A DNA stretch of 64,000 nucleotides from Flavobacteriales bacterium. GTDB lineage: Bacteria > Bacteroidota > Bacteroidia > Flavobacteriales_D > Parvicellaceae. This document shows positions 28,382 to 37,326 of the stretch, in pieces. A program made the position numbers and the translations under genes. The stretch covers positions 62,001 through 126,000 of the forward strand of contig JAOASC010000020.1 in assembly GCA_025210295.1 (NCBI GenBank), in the 5' to 3' direction. Each line of letters starts with the position of its first letter. The stretch's first letter is position 1. The notes under the pieces are model-generated. The model was not told the origin of the DNA. It worked only from the letters and a program-made list of their open reading frames with translations, and did no database searches.

Positions 28382-29095
28382 TTACTTCGGTCTGTAGATA
28401 CTTCTTGGATAGTCTAAAATATTCAGTTGCTCTTTATTCAACTCTCTCAATGCATCTTTTGCTATCCATTGTGCAGCTTTGCTTTTATTTTGAAGAATAC
28501 GATTGGCACTTTCTATTGCTAACTGATGTAAGTCTTTGTTTCTTTTACCAATACTTCTTAACGCCCAATTTACAGCTTTTTTGACATAAATTCTCTCATC
28601 TTCAATAGCTTGTTCGATTACAGGAATAAATGCTTCGATTTGACTATTTGCAGCATTCTTATTGGCAAAACAATACCCCACCATTAAGGTATAACCTGCT
28701 CTTTTTTGGAACTCTTCTTCCCTTTTTGTCCATTCAAACACCTTTTGATAAGCAAAGCTGGTTGCCCCTAAAAAGCTCATACAGAAAGAATCGCAAATTT
28801 CCCAATTTTCAAACGTACTTACCCATTTTTCGGCAAGCTCCTCTGTTACATTTTTTGGATCATATAACTTCGAACACAACAAACGTCCTTCATAAATGCC
28901 TGAATCAAATAACTGAATAGCTAACGCGTCATTTTCTGGACTTTTCTTCCCACATTTTTTAGCCAGTTCTTTTAAATCTTTGTGGTATACTCCTAACGAA
29001 TTATTGGCTACGACTCCAAACTTTTGTTGTTTAAACTGAACCTTGTCTTGATCTGCTAAACGTTTAAGCTCTGCTATGACTTCTTGATAATTCAC
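28382..29095 (-). CDS. DNA alkylation repair protein, AlkD-like
   Basis: The 237-residue, all-helical protein is built of HEAT-like repeats. The pattern VANNSLGVYHKDLKELAKKCGK, LFDSGIYEGRLLCSKLY, NWEICDSFCMSFLGAT, YVKKAVNWALRSIGKRN matches the AlkD family of DNA glycosylases that remove alkylated purines. The WALR segment with Trp and Arg near the active site is present. It follows pcm by 7 bases, so the two are probably co-transcribed. Confidence 0.85.
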   Translation of the reverse strand: MNYQEVIAELKRLADQDKVQFKQQKFGVVANNSLGVYHKDLKELAKKCGKKSPENDALAIQLFDSGIYEGRLLCSKLYDPKNVTEELAEKWVSTFENWEICDSFCMSFLGATSFAYQKVFEWTKREEEFQKRAGYTLMVGYCFANKNAANSQIEAFIPVIEQAIEDERIYVKKAVNWALRSIGKRNKDLHQLAIESANRILQNKSKAAQWIAKDALRELNKEQLNILDYPRSIYRPK

Positions 29096-29102
29096 AAGGT
29101 TA

Positions 29103-29756
29103 TTAATACTGTTTATTCACCAACATTGGAACAAAACTAAATTCTCCAAATTCAGTTTTTTCGATTGTGTTTTCTCCAGTTTTCACAAGTAGCGTCATAA
29201 TTTGTTTGTCGCCTTCTCCCAAAGGAATAACCATTCTTCCGCCTACTTTTAATTGTTTGACCAATTCTTCTGGAATATGAGGAGCACCACAGGTGATAAT
29301 GATTCTATCGTAAGGCCCAAAAACATCTTTACCAACAAAACCATCTCCAAAAAATGCTTGAGCCCGATAATTCATATCGTGTAACAAACGCTTGGTCTTA
29401 ACAAATAATTCTCGTTGTCGCTCTATAGTATATACTTTTGCTCCCATTTCACACAATACCGCAGTTTGATAACCAGACCCTGTACCTATCTCAAGTACTT
29501 TGGTCCCCTTAGAAACTTGTAACAAATCTGTTTGAAACGCAACAGTATAGGGCTGAGAAATAGTTTGCCCTGCTCCTATTGGAAAAGCGACATCTTCGTA
29601 GGCAAACTTGTTATGAAAAACTTTATCAAAATAAATATGTCGAGGAACTTTACCGATCACCTCTAGTACTTCTTCATTCGTAATCCCTTTCTCTCTAAGT
29701 GTTAGCACCAGTTTTTTACGCTGTCCTTGATGTAAAAATGTATCTTCGATATTCAT
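29103..29756 (-). CDS. pcm: Protein-L-isoaspartate O-methyltransferase
   Basis: The 217-residue product from ATG 29756 has the Pcm motifs GAGQTISQPYTVAFQTDLL, VLEIGTGSGYQTAVL (SAM-binding motif I), GDGFVG and the end GGRMVIPLGEG. The enzyme methylates damaged isoaspartyl residues so they can be repaired. A longer frame upstream (16 residues) reads through the promoter TATTTTTG, which lies only five bases before this ATG, so the shorter start is right and the message is probably leaderless. Confidence 0.92.
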   Translation of the reverse strand: MNIEDTFLHQGQRKKLVLTLREKGITNEEVLEVIGKVPRHIYFDKVFHNKFAYEDVAFPIGAGQTISQPYTVAFQTDLLQVSKGTKVLEIGTGSGYQTAVLCEMGAKVYTIERQRELFVKTKRLLHDMNYRAQAFFGDGFVGKDVFGPYDRIIITCGAPHIPEELVKQLKVGGRMVIPLGEGDKQIMTLLVKTGENTIEKTEFGEFSFVPMLVNKQY

Positions 29757-29761
29757 AATAA

Positions 29762-29769
29762 CAAAAATA
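29762..29769 (-). promoter_or_regulatory. -7 promoter element for pcm
   Basis: TATTTTTG on the minus strand is followed by TTATT and then the pcm ATG. This decides the start codon. Confidence 0.6.
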
Positions 29770-29846
29770 AGGTACTTTCTAAAAAATTGAAAATCTACAT
29801 ACAATTAGATGCTAACAAACACTTTTGAATAAATTTTATCCCCTTA

Positions 29847-31301
29847 TTAGGCTCCCTCAAAATAGTAAAATGTAATTCCCGCTATGTTTTCAGTTTTAAC
29901 TAAACGATACCTCGATGATAAGGTATTCAAAATATTATTATTGGGGTGATGATAAGCGCTTTTGTTGTCTATAAATACAACCTTTTCACCAGTTGATTCA
30001 ACTAATTCTGTAGCATTATATATCGGATAAATTTTATTCTTATTCAAGGGCTTTTTGAAAACACGTTCTGTTTGATAATCATCAAAATAGGTTTGAAAGA
30101 GATGTCGATCCCAATAGTATACGATTTCTTTATCAAAAAAAACTGGAGCAAAGTAAATGGTAGCTGCCTCCTCTTTTTGGATTTGTTTGATTTGTTCAGC
30201 AACAGGCTTTATTTCTATATGAGTCCCACTATAAAGAGCTTCTTTAGTACTCACCTCAAAGGATAATAACATAGCTAATACTGATACCAACAATAACCAT
30301 CTAGTCCCCCATTTTTGTTGGTTGTTAAATTGATAAAGTACACTTACAAAACTTAAATATAAAATGGGCAGCAAAAAGTAAAAATAACGATTTAGGAGTA
30401 TCCCTAATTTAAAAGAAATTATAAATGAGATCCCCAAAGGCAGCCATACAAATAAGTGTAAAATCACTTTATTCTTTTTCTTCTCTTTTGTAATCCCCCA
30501 TTTGATTAAACCTATTACCATCACCACAATGAATAGCACTGTAACAAGCGGCTTATTCCAGTAATCAACCAAAAGGAAATAAAAAGCATCAATGCCACTA
30601 GATGTTTTTACCCAGGTTCCGTTTACTCCAGAATCTAGCATTCGCTTGAACAATACAGGAACAATAGGAGCTCCAATTAACAATAAAGTACCAAGATGTA
30701 TCAGGTATTTCTTAATTAAATTACGGTAAATGAATAAAACGATTGCTCCTTCCATTACTGGAATCCAATACGCCATATAGTGACTATAGAGTATCAATCC
30801 ATTTACAACGGTTAACCCTAGCCATGAAGCATTAGGTTGACCTTTATGAATAATATCTAGAAAAAAATAAACAGACCAAGCCACCAAAAAGCCTATTAAA
30901 CTATAAACTCTTGCTTCATGAGCCAAAAACAATGAAAATGAAGAAAATATAAATAACAAAGCGGTATAAAAACCTGCTTTTTTTCCAATAAATCGCTCTC
31001 CAATGTATATAATTGGCAGAACTGTTCCTACATTAAATAATAAACTTAAACTTCGAATCGACAGCTCACTTACTCCAAAAGGTTGAATCCAAAAATGCAA
31101 TAAAATTTCCCATAAAGGAGGGTTATTCCCTTTAAAAAGCCAGGTTGTAATTTCCTTTACAGAAAGCTGGGCATTATATACAGAAAAACATTCATCTCCT
31201 CCAATATCTGTTTCTACAATATTCCATCCTTTAAGTAGACCTGCTAACACTAGCAGTAAGCTACTCCATAACAGTGTTTTATATTTAATTAAAGAACTCA
31301 T
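29847..31301 (-). CDS. GT-C glycosyltransferase (family 39-like)
   Basis: The 484-residue protein has about ten membrane helices. The first loop carries ETDIGGDE and is followed by NNPPLWEILLHFW, the pattern of acidic-residue first loop of PMT/ArnT-type GT-C enzymes that use polyprenyl-phosphate sugars. A C-terminal periplasmic part starts near residue 370. It likely glycosylates a lipid or protein outside the inner membrane. Its start overlaps the phhA stop by four bases (ATGA). Confidence 0.83.
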   Translation of the reverse strand: MSSLIKYKTLLWSSLLLVLAGLLKGWNIVETDIGGDECFSVYNAQLSVKEITTWLFKGNNPPLWEILLHFWIQPFGVSELSIRSLSLLFNVGTVLPIIYIGERFIGKKAGFYTALLFIFSSFSLFLAHEARVYSLIGFLVAWSVYFFLDIIHKGQPNASWLGLTVVNGLILYSHYMAYWIPVMEGAIVLFIYRNLIKKYLIHLGTLLLIGAPIVPVLFKRMLDSGVNGTWVKTSSGIDAFYFLLVDYWNKPLVTVLFIVVMVIGLIKWGITKEKKKNKVILHLFVWLPLGISFIISFKLGILLNRYFYFLLPILYLSFVSVLYQFNNQQKWGTRWLLLVSVLAMLLSFEVSTKEALYSGTHIEIKPVAEQIKQIQKEEAATIYFAPVFFDKEIVYYWDRHLFQTYFDDYQTERVFKKPLNKNKIYPIYNATELVESTGEKVVFIDNKSAYHHPNNNILNTLSSRYRLVKTENIAGITFYYFEGA

Positions 31302-32008
31302 AAAACTGCTTCAATTCCTTCAAGGGAAGCAAAAAGCTCTTCAAAAGAATCGATACATATATATTCATCTTGAACTTCATCAGTATGAAATGATTTTTTC
31401 AATACTTCATGAATTTTGAAAGGAATCTTTTCAATATCTGGTCGAACACATCTATTAGACTCTCCATAAGAAGATATAATTCCAGCTCCATATATCGTTG
31501 GGTTGTGCTGGTTAATCATTCCAAACTCTATCGTAAACCAATATAAACGCTGTAATTCAGTAACTTTTTCTTTATCGTCTATTACACTACATCCTATTTT
31601 TCCAAACTTCTGCATAAACTCAGAAAAGACGGGATTAGAAAGCAAAGGTACATGCCCAAAAATATCATGGAACATATCAGGCTCTTCTAAATAATCTAAC
31701 TGTTCCATTGTTCTAAGCCAAGTAGAAGAACAAAACTTTTTCTCCGCCAACAATTGAAAAAACTCTTCAACAGGAATCAATCCTGGTACAATTACAATTT
31801 CCCAACCTGTTGACTGTTTAAACCATTCATTAATAGCTGCTATACAAGGAATAGACTCAGCATTTAAAACAGGAGACAGTTCATTTAAAGCAAGCTCATA
31901 TTCTTCTGAGACTTTATCTTTTAGGTTTTTAACTTGTCGGTTAAATAGTGTTTTCCAAACAGTTTTATCTTCGGAAGTATAAGCTTCCATATCTTGTATC
32001 ATCATCAA
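31298..32008 (-). CDS. phhA: Phenylalanine 4-hydroxylase (aromatic amino acid hydroxylase)
   Basis: The 236-residue protein is the catalytic domain only, as in other bacterial enzymes. It has the iron-binding HDIFGHVPLL (His-x4-His) and WFTIEFGMI with the third ligand Glu, plus WEIVIVPGLIP in the substrate region. It hydroxylates phenylalanine to tyrosine with a tetrahydropterin. It lies six bases after mazG and overlaps the GT-C gene by four bases. Substrate preference could differ from Phe, but sequence and size fit PhhA. Confidence 0.9.
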   Translation of the reverse strand: MMMIQDMEAYTSEDKTVWKTLFNRQVKNLKDKVSEEYELALNELSPVLNAESIPCIAAINEWFKQSTGWEIVIVPGLIPVEEFFQLLAEKKFCSSTWLRTMEQLDYLEEPDMFHDIFGHVPLLSNPVFSEFMQKFGKIGCSVIDDKEKVTELQRLYWFTIEFGMINQHNPTIYGAGIISSYGESNRCVRPDIEKIPFKIHEVLKKSFHTDEVQDEYICIDSFEELFASLEGIEAVL

Positions 32009-32014
32009 ACGGTC

Positions 32015-32797
32015 TTATTTCTTTTTTGCTGCTTCCCAATAAGCATTCATTTCATCTAACGTCATTGAAGAAATTTCCTTTCCTTCTGCTTTAGCCCCCT
32101 CTTCCAGGTATTGAAAACGTTGAATAAACTTTTTATTCGTTTTTTCTAGCGCACTTTCAGGGTCAACACCAATAAAACGAGCATAATTAATCAGAGAAAA
32201 CAATACGTCTCCAAATTCTGCTTCTATTTTTTCTTGACTTCCCTCATTTATCTCAGTATGTAACTCTTTAAACTCTTCTTGTACCTTTTCAAAAACTTGT
32301 TCTTTTTGATCCCAATCAAAGCCTACACCTCTAGCCTTTTCTTGAATTCTTGTGGCTTTTACCATAGAAGGTAATGACTTAGGTACTCCAGCTAAAACCG
32401 ACTTTTTATTCTTTTTAATTTTGATTTTCTCCCAATTAGCTTTGACTTCTTCTTCTGTCTCAGCTACTACATCACCATAAATATGCGGGTGTCTCTCCAC
32501 TAACTTATCACAAACAGTATTCAAAACATCTGCCACATCAAAAGCTCCTACTTCAGACCCTAATTTTGAGTAAAAAACCATGTGTAACATCAAGTCTCCT
32601 ATTTCACCTTTGATTTCATCTAGGTTCTTCTCTAGAATTGCATCTGTCAATTCATAAGTCTCTTCTATTGTTAAATAACTTAAACTTTCAAATGTTTGTT
32701 TTTTATCCCAAGGACATTTTGCCCTTAAATCTTCCATGATCCCTAAAAGCCTTTCAAATGCTTTTAGTTTATCTTCTATACTGTTGTTTGCTTGCAT
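32015..32797 (-). CDS. mazG: MazG nucleoside triphosphate pyrophosphohydrolase
   Basis: The 260-residue protein has two tandem MazG domains. The first contains CPWDKKQTFESLSYLTIEETYEL (E-x2-E motif) and EIGDLMLHMVFY; the second contains VQEEFKELHTEIN and EFGDVLFSLINYARF. MazG removes pyrophosphate from damaged or excess nucleotides. Length is normal for the full-size form. It appears to start the phhA/GT-C transcript. Confidence 0.93.
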   Translation of the reverse strand: MQANNSIEDKLKAFERLLGIMEDLRAKCPWDKKQTFESLSYLTIEETYELTDAILEKNLDEIKGEIGDLMLHMVFYSKLGSEVGAFDVADVLNTVCDKLVERHPHIYGDVVAETEEEVKANWEKIKIKKNKKSVLAGVPKSLPSMVKATRIQEKARGVGFDWDQKEQVFEKVQEEFKELHTEINEGSQEKIEAEFGDVLFSLINYARFIGVDPESALEKTNKKFIQRFQYLEEGAKAEGKEISSMTLDEMNAYWEAAKKK

Positions 32798-32846
32798 CCT
32801 GTAAAAGTAATGACTTCAATTAAAATGATAGATATTTTAGCATAAA

Positions 32847-32872
32847 AAAAGCCCTATATAGATAGGGCTTTA
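32847..32872 (-). terminator. Terminator after the YqaE-lipoprotein gene
   Basis: A palindrome AAAGCCCTA / TAGGGCTTT with a short loop lies downstream of the gene ending at 32895, followed on the minus strand by a T run. Confidence 0.8.
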
Positions 32873-32894
32873 TAATTAAGGTTAGGTTAAAAAC

Positions 32895-33533
32895 CTAAAT
32901 CATATCGAATATTACTAAAAGCGCGTAAATTACTCCAGGTAAAATAAAGAACAACCATAATAATACTGAAATTAATGTTTTTGTTGGATCCCAATCTGTA
33001 TAAATTCCAACAGCAACAAAAGGAAGTATAATTGCCAAAACAATTAACAAGATCATCATGTCATCTGCTAAATTTGAAGCAGTATTTGATGAACTACTAA
33101 TCATTGAGTCTTTGTTTATTTTTGATTTTACCTTAGCCATTTTCTTCGCTAACTTTTCTACAGTTTTATGTTCCTTTACAGGTTCTTCTTTCTGAGATGT
33201 TGTTGATTTCACATTAGTCTCAGCGACCTCTTCTACTACAGAATTAACAGGGGCAGTTTTGGATACTACTGCTTCTTTTGGTGTTTTTATTTGAACTTCA
33301 ATTGGCTCAACGCTGTTTTCTGAAGCTTGGTTCAACACCAATTCTTCTTGCTGTTCCTTTCCTTGAACCTTGTGATTTTTCTTTATGGATTTATGAAAAC
33401 CTTTATTGTATTTTCTTTTTTGTAAAAAACCACTTGTTACTACACTTTCAGATGTACTACAAGAAGAAAATATTAAAGCGAAAACTGCCACTAATGTGAA
33501 CAGTAAAGATGATTTTGTAATGATTTGTTTCAT
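32895..33533 (-). CDS. Lipoprotein with a C-terminal YqaE/Pmp3 domain
   Basis: The 212-residue product begins with a lipoprotein signal (ALIFSSCSTSES, Cys near residue 25). A charged, Lys/Glu/Thr-rich linker of about 110 residues follows. The last 65 residues hold two membrane helices ending WDPTKTLISVLLWLFFILPGVIYAL, the signature of the YqaE/Pmp3 (UPF0057) proteolipid family. Free YqaE is a 50-residue stress-related membrane protein; attachment to a lipoprotein signal and long spacer would tether it across the periplasm. Domain ends are clear; role is unknown. Confidence 0.8.
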   Translation of the reverse strand: MKQIITKSSLLFTLVAVFALIFSSCSTSESVVTSGFLQKRKYNKGFHKSIKKNHKVQGKEQQEELVLNQASENSVEPIEVQIKTPKEAVVSKTAPVNSVVEEVAETNVKSTTSQKEEPVKEHKTVEKLAKKMAKVKSKINKDSMISSSSNTASNLADDMMILLIVLAIILPFVAVGIYTDWDPTKTLISVLLWLFFILPGVIYALLVIFDMI

Positions 33534-33577
33534 GATTTTTATATTTTTTTCAAAATTAAATATTTTATCTCTAACTG

Positions 33578-35845
33578 TTACTCTTTAACTATTTCTGTTG
33601 TTAACACTAATCTTTTAATTTTTGGAAAAGCATTCGCAAAAATAGTTGCTGATTTAACTTGTTTTCCTTCTAAATGCTTCGTGTCTAATTCCATTGTAAA
33701 AATAGCTTGACCTCCTGGCTGAATGCTTTTTGTGTCAATTGAAATCTTTGTACAACTACAAACTGTTTCCATTCCAACAATTTCTAATGGAGCATTTCCT
33801 GTATTTTTGATGATAAATTCATGTTTTAAAACTTCTCCTTGTTTCACTTTACCAAAATCATACGTCCCAGTACCAACTGTTAAAGCTGCATAAGCTCCTT
33901 TTCGTTCAGCAAAAGTAACTGACTGAATTTCTATTTTACGCTCTAAAGCAGCACCTTTACTATAAACAGAATTACGTTGATCATTATAGTTATCACTTAT
34001 CGCATTACTAGCAGTATATTCTCCAAATGGTATTTTTACAAAAGAAAGTGTTCCTCCATCTGGTGCAGTAGCATCTAAATATGGGATAAACTCTCCTTTA
34101 TTGTATTCTCTGAGGTAGTTAATTAAACTTGAAATTCGTCGTTTAGTTAAATTCACATTATACGCTGTTTTTGCTAGAGGACTTGCAAACCCTTTTATTG
34201 TTATTTCAATCTTTTGTCCCTTTTTTAATTCTGCCAGAAGCAAATTCGTAAATAAATTTAAATCAGATACACCTTTATCAACATAATGCTTAAATAGATT
34301 ATCTATATCCAACTCTGCTTCCAATGCTTGCTCATCTTTTAACCCCTTAGCATATTCTGTTTTATACTTAGGGTGTAGTGAAGTATAAGCATCATAGGTT
34401 GTTAGATAATTTAAAGCGACAACAGTATCCATACTTCTAGGCCCAGGTCTATCGTTATGGAAATAGAGCGTTACAGGCAAGTATTTATTCAAATCATCCA
34501 GTGTTACAATCTCTTGATTTTCAGCTATCTTTTCTTCATTTAGAATTTTCACTTCATAAATATCATTACAACATGTTGGTCCTTTTTGATAATAGCTTCC
34601 CAATCTATTTGAGGTTAAATACCCTACTCTTTCATTATCTTTCTCTGGATAAATAGTGTAATACAAGTCATTCCATTGCGTATTTATTGGAGCTAATAAA
34701 TTTTCTGGTTTAGTTAAGTTCTCTGGTGTACCTTTAGATTTAAAGACATCAAAACCTCCTTTTCCAAAATGCCAATTTGAACTAAAATATAATACTCGAT
34801 CTACTGTATCATAAAACGGTGTCACTTCATTATCAATAGAATTGACTAATTTACCTGCATTAATAGGCTTAGAATAGGTATTCCCATCTAATATTTTTGA
34901 ATACCAAATATCCAATTTTCCATATCCTCCTTTTCGATTGGACACAAAAAATAAATACTCTTGTCCATCAATTTCACAAAAATTAGGTTGCGTAGTCGTT
35001 GTACCCTTGGCATTTATTCGCTCTGGCAATTCAGTAGGAACGCTCCATTTTCCATTGGTTAACTTGGTATAAACTAACTTACATTGATTAAGACTATCGC
35101 ATTGCGTAAAAAATAAAATCCCCTTAGCTGCATTAAAAGAACTGTTGGCATTATGTAATTGGGGGGAATTAATACTTTCTGCTATTAATTTCGATGTTTT
35201 TACAGAACTATCATTAAGCTCAGCTTCATATTGTTTTACCCTATACCAATCATCATGAACCTCCAATTCTCCCGCTTTCTTATTCGCTCTAAGACTACTA
35301 AAGAAAAGTTTATCTGTAACTTTATTTGCTGCAAACTCCGAATCTGTTGTATTCACATGCTCACCAATATTACTCACATAAACATTTTCTGTTGAATCAT
35401 TCTTGATCCGATTAGCATAATTACAGGATAAGCCTTCTTGCCTTGCTTTTTGGTATTCATATCCTTTTTTATTTCTACTATACTTTGATTTAACCTTCTT
35501 CCATGTTTTAGATGCTGTTCTATATGCTGCATTGTACTTTTGCATAGACGCTAGCCAAAAGGATGCGTCTTTGTATATTCTTCCTCCTTTGTCTTTATCC
35601 CAAACTTTTTCGTAATAATATGCAGCTTTAGTATAATTATTATACTTCCTCAAAGCTTCAGCATATTTGTATAGTAAATCGATCTTGGAAGAATCAATTT
35701 CCATAGCTTGTTTGTAGTAAATTGATGCGCCATAATAATCACCAGCTTCAGCATTGATATCTGCATAGTCAATCAACTGTTTATAGCTTTGAGCAGAGGT
35801 AAACAACGCTCCACAACTTATCATTATGACTAATATATACCGCAT
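33578..35845 (-). CDS. OmpA family protein with TPR, PD40 repeats and a C-terminal DUF1573 domain
   Basis: The 755-residue product has a signal peptide (residues 1-19), TPR helices (about 20-100), WD40-like PD40 repeats (about 160-420; NRKGGYGKLDIWYS, GKGGFDVFKSK), an OmpA peptidoglycan-binding domain (about 530-640; KIEITIKGFASPLAKTAYNVNLTKRR) and, at the end, a DUF1573 domain (about 655-750; YDFGKVKQGEVLKHEFIIKN, CSCTKI). TPR-PD40-OmpA proteins are typical of Bacteroidota, and PorE of the type IX machine has this plan; the added DUF1573 is unusual. It overlaps the upstream lipoprotein gene by one base. Confidence 0.88.
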   Translation of the reverse strand: MRYILVIMISCGALFTSAQSYKQLIDYADINAEAGDYYGASIYYKQAMEIDSSKIDLLYKYAEALRKYNNYTKAAYYYEKVWDKDKGGRIYKDASFWLASMQKYNAAYRTASKTWKKVKSKYSRNKKGYEYQKARQEGLSCNYANRIKNDSTENVYVSNIGEHVNTTDSEFAANKVTDKLFFSSLRANKKAGELEVHDDWYRVKQYEAELNDSSVKTSKLIAESINSPQLHNANSSFNAAKGILFFTQCDSLNQCKLVYTKLTNGKWSVPTELPERINAKGTTTTQPNFCEIDGQEYLFFVSNRKGGYGKLDIWYSKILDGNTYSKPINAGKLVNSIDNEVTPFYDTVDRVLYFSSNWHFGKGGFDVFKSKGTPENLTKPENLLAPINTQWNDLYYTIYPEKDNERVGYLTSNRLGSYYQKGPTCCNDIYEVKILNEEKIAENQEIVTLDDLNKYLPVTLYFHNDRPGPRSMDTVVALNYLTTYDAYTSLHPKYKTEYAKGLKDEQALEAELDIDNLFKHYVDKGVSDLNLFTNLLLAELKKGQKIEITIKGFASPLAKTAYNVNLTKRRISSLINYLREYNKGEFIPYLDATAPDGGTLSFVKIPFGEYTASNAISDNYNDQRNSVYSKGAALERKIEIQSVTFAERKGAYAALTVGTGTYDFGKVKQGEVLKHEFIIKNTGNAPLEIVGMETVCSCTKISIDTKSIQPGGQAIFTMELDTKHLEGKQVKSATIFANAFPKIKRLVLTTEIVKE

Positions 35846-36324
35846 TAATTTATTACCTTTTTAACAAGACTATCAGCAACAATATGAACTAATTCCTCAA
35901 TAGTCGATAGCTCAAATGCCTCTTTACTTTCTTTGCTATATGTTTCCGAATAAACAGACTTATTTGTTTCTTGAACAACCTGATAATCAACTTTTATTTC
36001 AGTTACATTTAGTGGTGGGCCATTCACATGGATTTTAAACTCTTTAAATGTTAATTGTTTAATTATTAGTAACTGCTTTGCTGCTGACTTTTCTTTAAAG
36101 TTATACCCTTTTTGTAGGAGTTTCTCTTCTACCCTTTCATTTAAAACTTGTACAACAGTTTTCATATTATCGTTATTTAACAATATGATATCCTCTTCGA
36201 AAGAAGCATTCACTACTGAATAATCTAGGTCAAAAAAAACAGTTTTTTCGGCTGTGGTGGTTTCTGTTTTAGTTGTCGAACAACTAATTAAACCAATTAT
36301 TAGTAGGAAAAATAAATAACGCAT
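35845..36324 (-). CDS. Lipoprotein of unknown function upstream of the OmpA gene
   Basis: From ATG 36324 the product is 159 residues: MRYLFFLLIIGLISCSTTK is a lipoprotein signal with the lipid-accepting Cys in LISC. The mature part is soluble, with an alpha/beta pattern and no known motif. The TATATTTG box on the minus strand (36328-36335) ends only three bases before the ATG, so a leaderless mRNA is likely and the TTG start at 36330 is unlikely. The stop overlaps the OmpA start, suggesting a joint envelope role. Confidence 0.72.
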   Translation of the reverse strand: MRYLFFLLIIGLISCSTTKTETTTAEKTVFFDLDYSVVNASFEEDIILLNNDNMKTVVQVLNERVEEKLLQKGYNFKEKSAAKQLLIIKQLTFKEFKIHVNGPPLNVTEIKVDYQVVQETNKSVYSETYSKESKEAFELSTIEELVHIVADSLVKKVIN

Positions 36325-36327
36325 AGT

Positions 36328-36335
36328 CAAATATA
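36328..36335 (-). promoter_or_regulatory. -7 promoter element for the lipoprotein/OmpA unit
   Basis: TATATTTG on the minus strand, three bases before ATG 36324. Confidence 0.5.
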
Positions 36336-36428
36336 ATATATTCTTTGCTTCAATCTATATCACACAATTATTTAAAGTTAAATAAACTAATTAACGTAAG
36401 TGCTATCAAACTGCAATGACTTTATAAA

Positions 36429-36461
36429 CAAAAAAAGCGATACCTATTACAGTATCGCTTT
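36429..36461 (-). terminator. Terminator after the cyclophilin gene
   Basis: The stem AAAGCGATA / TATCGCTTT with a 10-base loop is followed on the minus strand by a T run. Confidence 0.85.
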
Positions 36462-36485
36462 CCCATTTTCTTTCTTCTTTCTTTA

Positions 36486-36917
36486 TTAAAGAACCTCTAT
36501 ACTATTAATTTTATCTCCTTGACGAATATCATCAATAACATCTACTCCTTCTACGACTTTACCAAAACAAGTATGGTTTCTATCTAAATGAGCAGTATTG
36601 GTTCTACTATGGCAAATAAAGAATTGTGAACCTCCAGTATTTCTACCAGCATGTGCCATAGACAAAACACCTCTATCATGGTATTGGTTATCTCCATCTA
36701 ATTCACAATCGATCGAATAACCAGGCCCACCAGCTCCAGTTCCATTAGGACATCCTCCTTGGATTACAAAATCCGGTATTACTCTGTGAAAATTCAATCC
36801 ATTATAATACCCTTTTTCGGCTAATGTGATAAAGTTCTCTACTGTTTTTGGAGCATCATTTTCGTAAAACTCTACGGTCATGTCTCCTTTTTCTGTATGT
36901 ATAATTGCTTTTTTCAT
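36486..36917 (-). CDS. Cyclophilin-type peptidyl-prolyl isomerase
   Basis: The 143-residue protein is a minimal cyclophilin without a signal peptide, so probably cytoplasmic. The active-site pattern FHRVIPDFVIQGGCPNGTGAGGPGY and the later MAHAGRNTGGSQFFI are clear. It speeds proline isomerisation during folding. It lies seven bases after the DUF4359-like gene. Confidence 0.92.
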   Translation of the reverse strand: MKKAIIHTEKGDMTVEFYENDAPKTVENFITLAEKGYYNGLNFHRVIPDFVIQGGCPNGTGAGGPGYSIDCELDGDNQYHDRGVLSMAHAGRNTGGSQFFICHSRTNTAHLDRNHTCFGKVVEGVDVIDDIRQGDKINSIEVL

Positions 36918-36924
36918 GCGTTAT

Positions 36925-37248
36925 TTATTTAAATGGTTCTTCTGATTGTAAAGGTAAAAAGTTTTTACCTATTCCTAAGAATTTATAGGGTTCTTGTTTA
37001 TCTAATTTTACTTCATAAATAGAAAACAAATAATAGTCTTCTTTACTGGTCAACTCTTTTGTTAACTTTCCTCCCACTTCAGCAGCTAAATCCCCTAATA
37101 TATTTTTTATTTTAGACGATTCATTTTTACCTCCTTTTACCCTTGTCGCAATATATTCTTCAGAATAAACTTTAAACTCTTCTTCAGTTGGATTGGTAAA
37201 GAATAAAGCTACTGCAACAACTATAATGAATAATAAAAATTTTTTCAT
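36925..37248 (-). CDS. DUF4359-like exported or anchored protein
   Basis: From ATG 37248 the product is 107 residues, beginning MKKFLLFIIVVAVALFFTNPTEEEF, a signal anchor followed by the NPTxEEFxxY motif I associate with DUF4359. The rest is soluble, with YYLFSIYEV and KFLGIGKNFLPL. A GTG 18 bases upstream would extend the frame, but it overlaps the promoter box. Function unknown. Confidence 0.75.
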   Translation of the reverse strand: MKKFLLFIIVVAVALFFTNPTEEEFKVYSEEYIATRVKGGKNESSKIKNILGDLAAEVGGKLTKELTSKEDYYLFSIYEVKLDKQEPYKFLGIGKNFLPLQSEEPFK

Positions 37249-37265
37249 GTCAACAAATTTGGGCA

Positions 37266-37273
37266 CAAAAATA
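37266..37273 (-). promoter_or_regulatory. -7 promoter element for the DUF4359-like gene and cyclophilin
   Basis: TATTTTTG on the minus strand, 17 bases before ATG 37248. It excludes the longer GTG start. Confidence 0.55.
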
Positions 37274-37276
37274 AAA

Positions 37277-37305
37277 AAAACCGCAACTTAAATTGCGGTT
37301 TTCTC
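37277..37305 (-). terminator. Terminator after the first DUF1573 gene
   Basis: The stem AAAACCGCAA / TTGCGGTTTT with a 6-base loop lies downstream of the gene ending at 37327, with a T-rich tail on the minus strand. Confidence 0.88.
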
Positions 37306-37326
37306 TAATAATTATAGCTATAATTC

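Noticed and set aside
29757-29804. N-terminal extension of pcm
   Set aside because: The extra codons read through the promoter box and are not Pcm-like.
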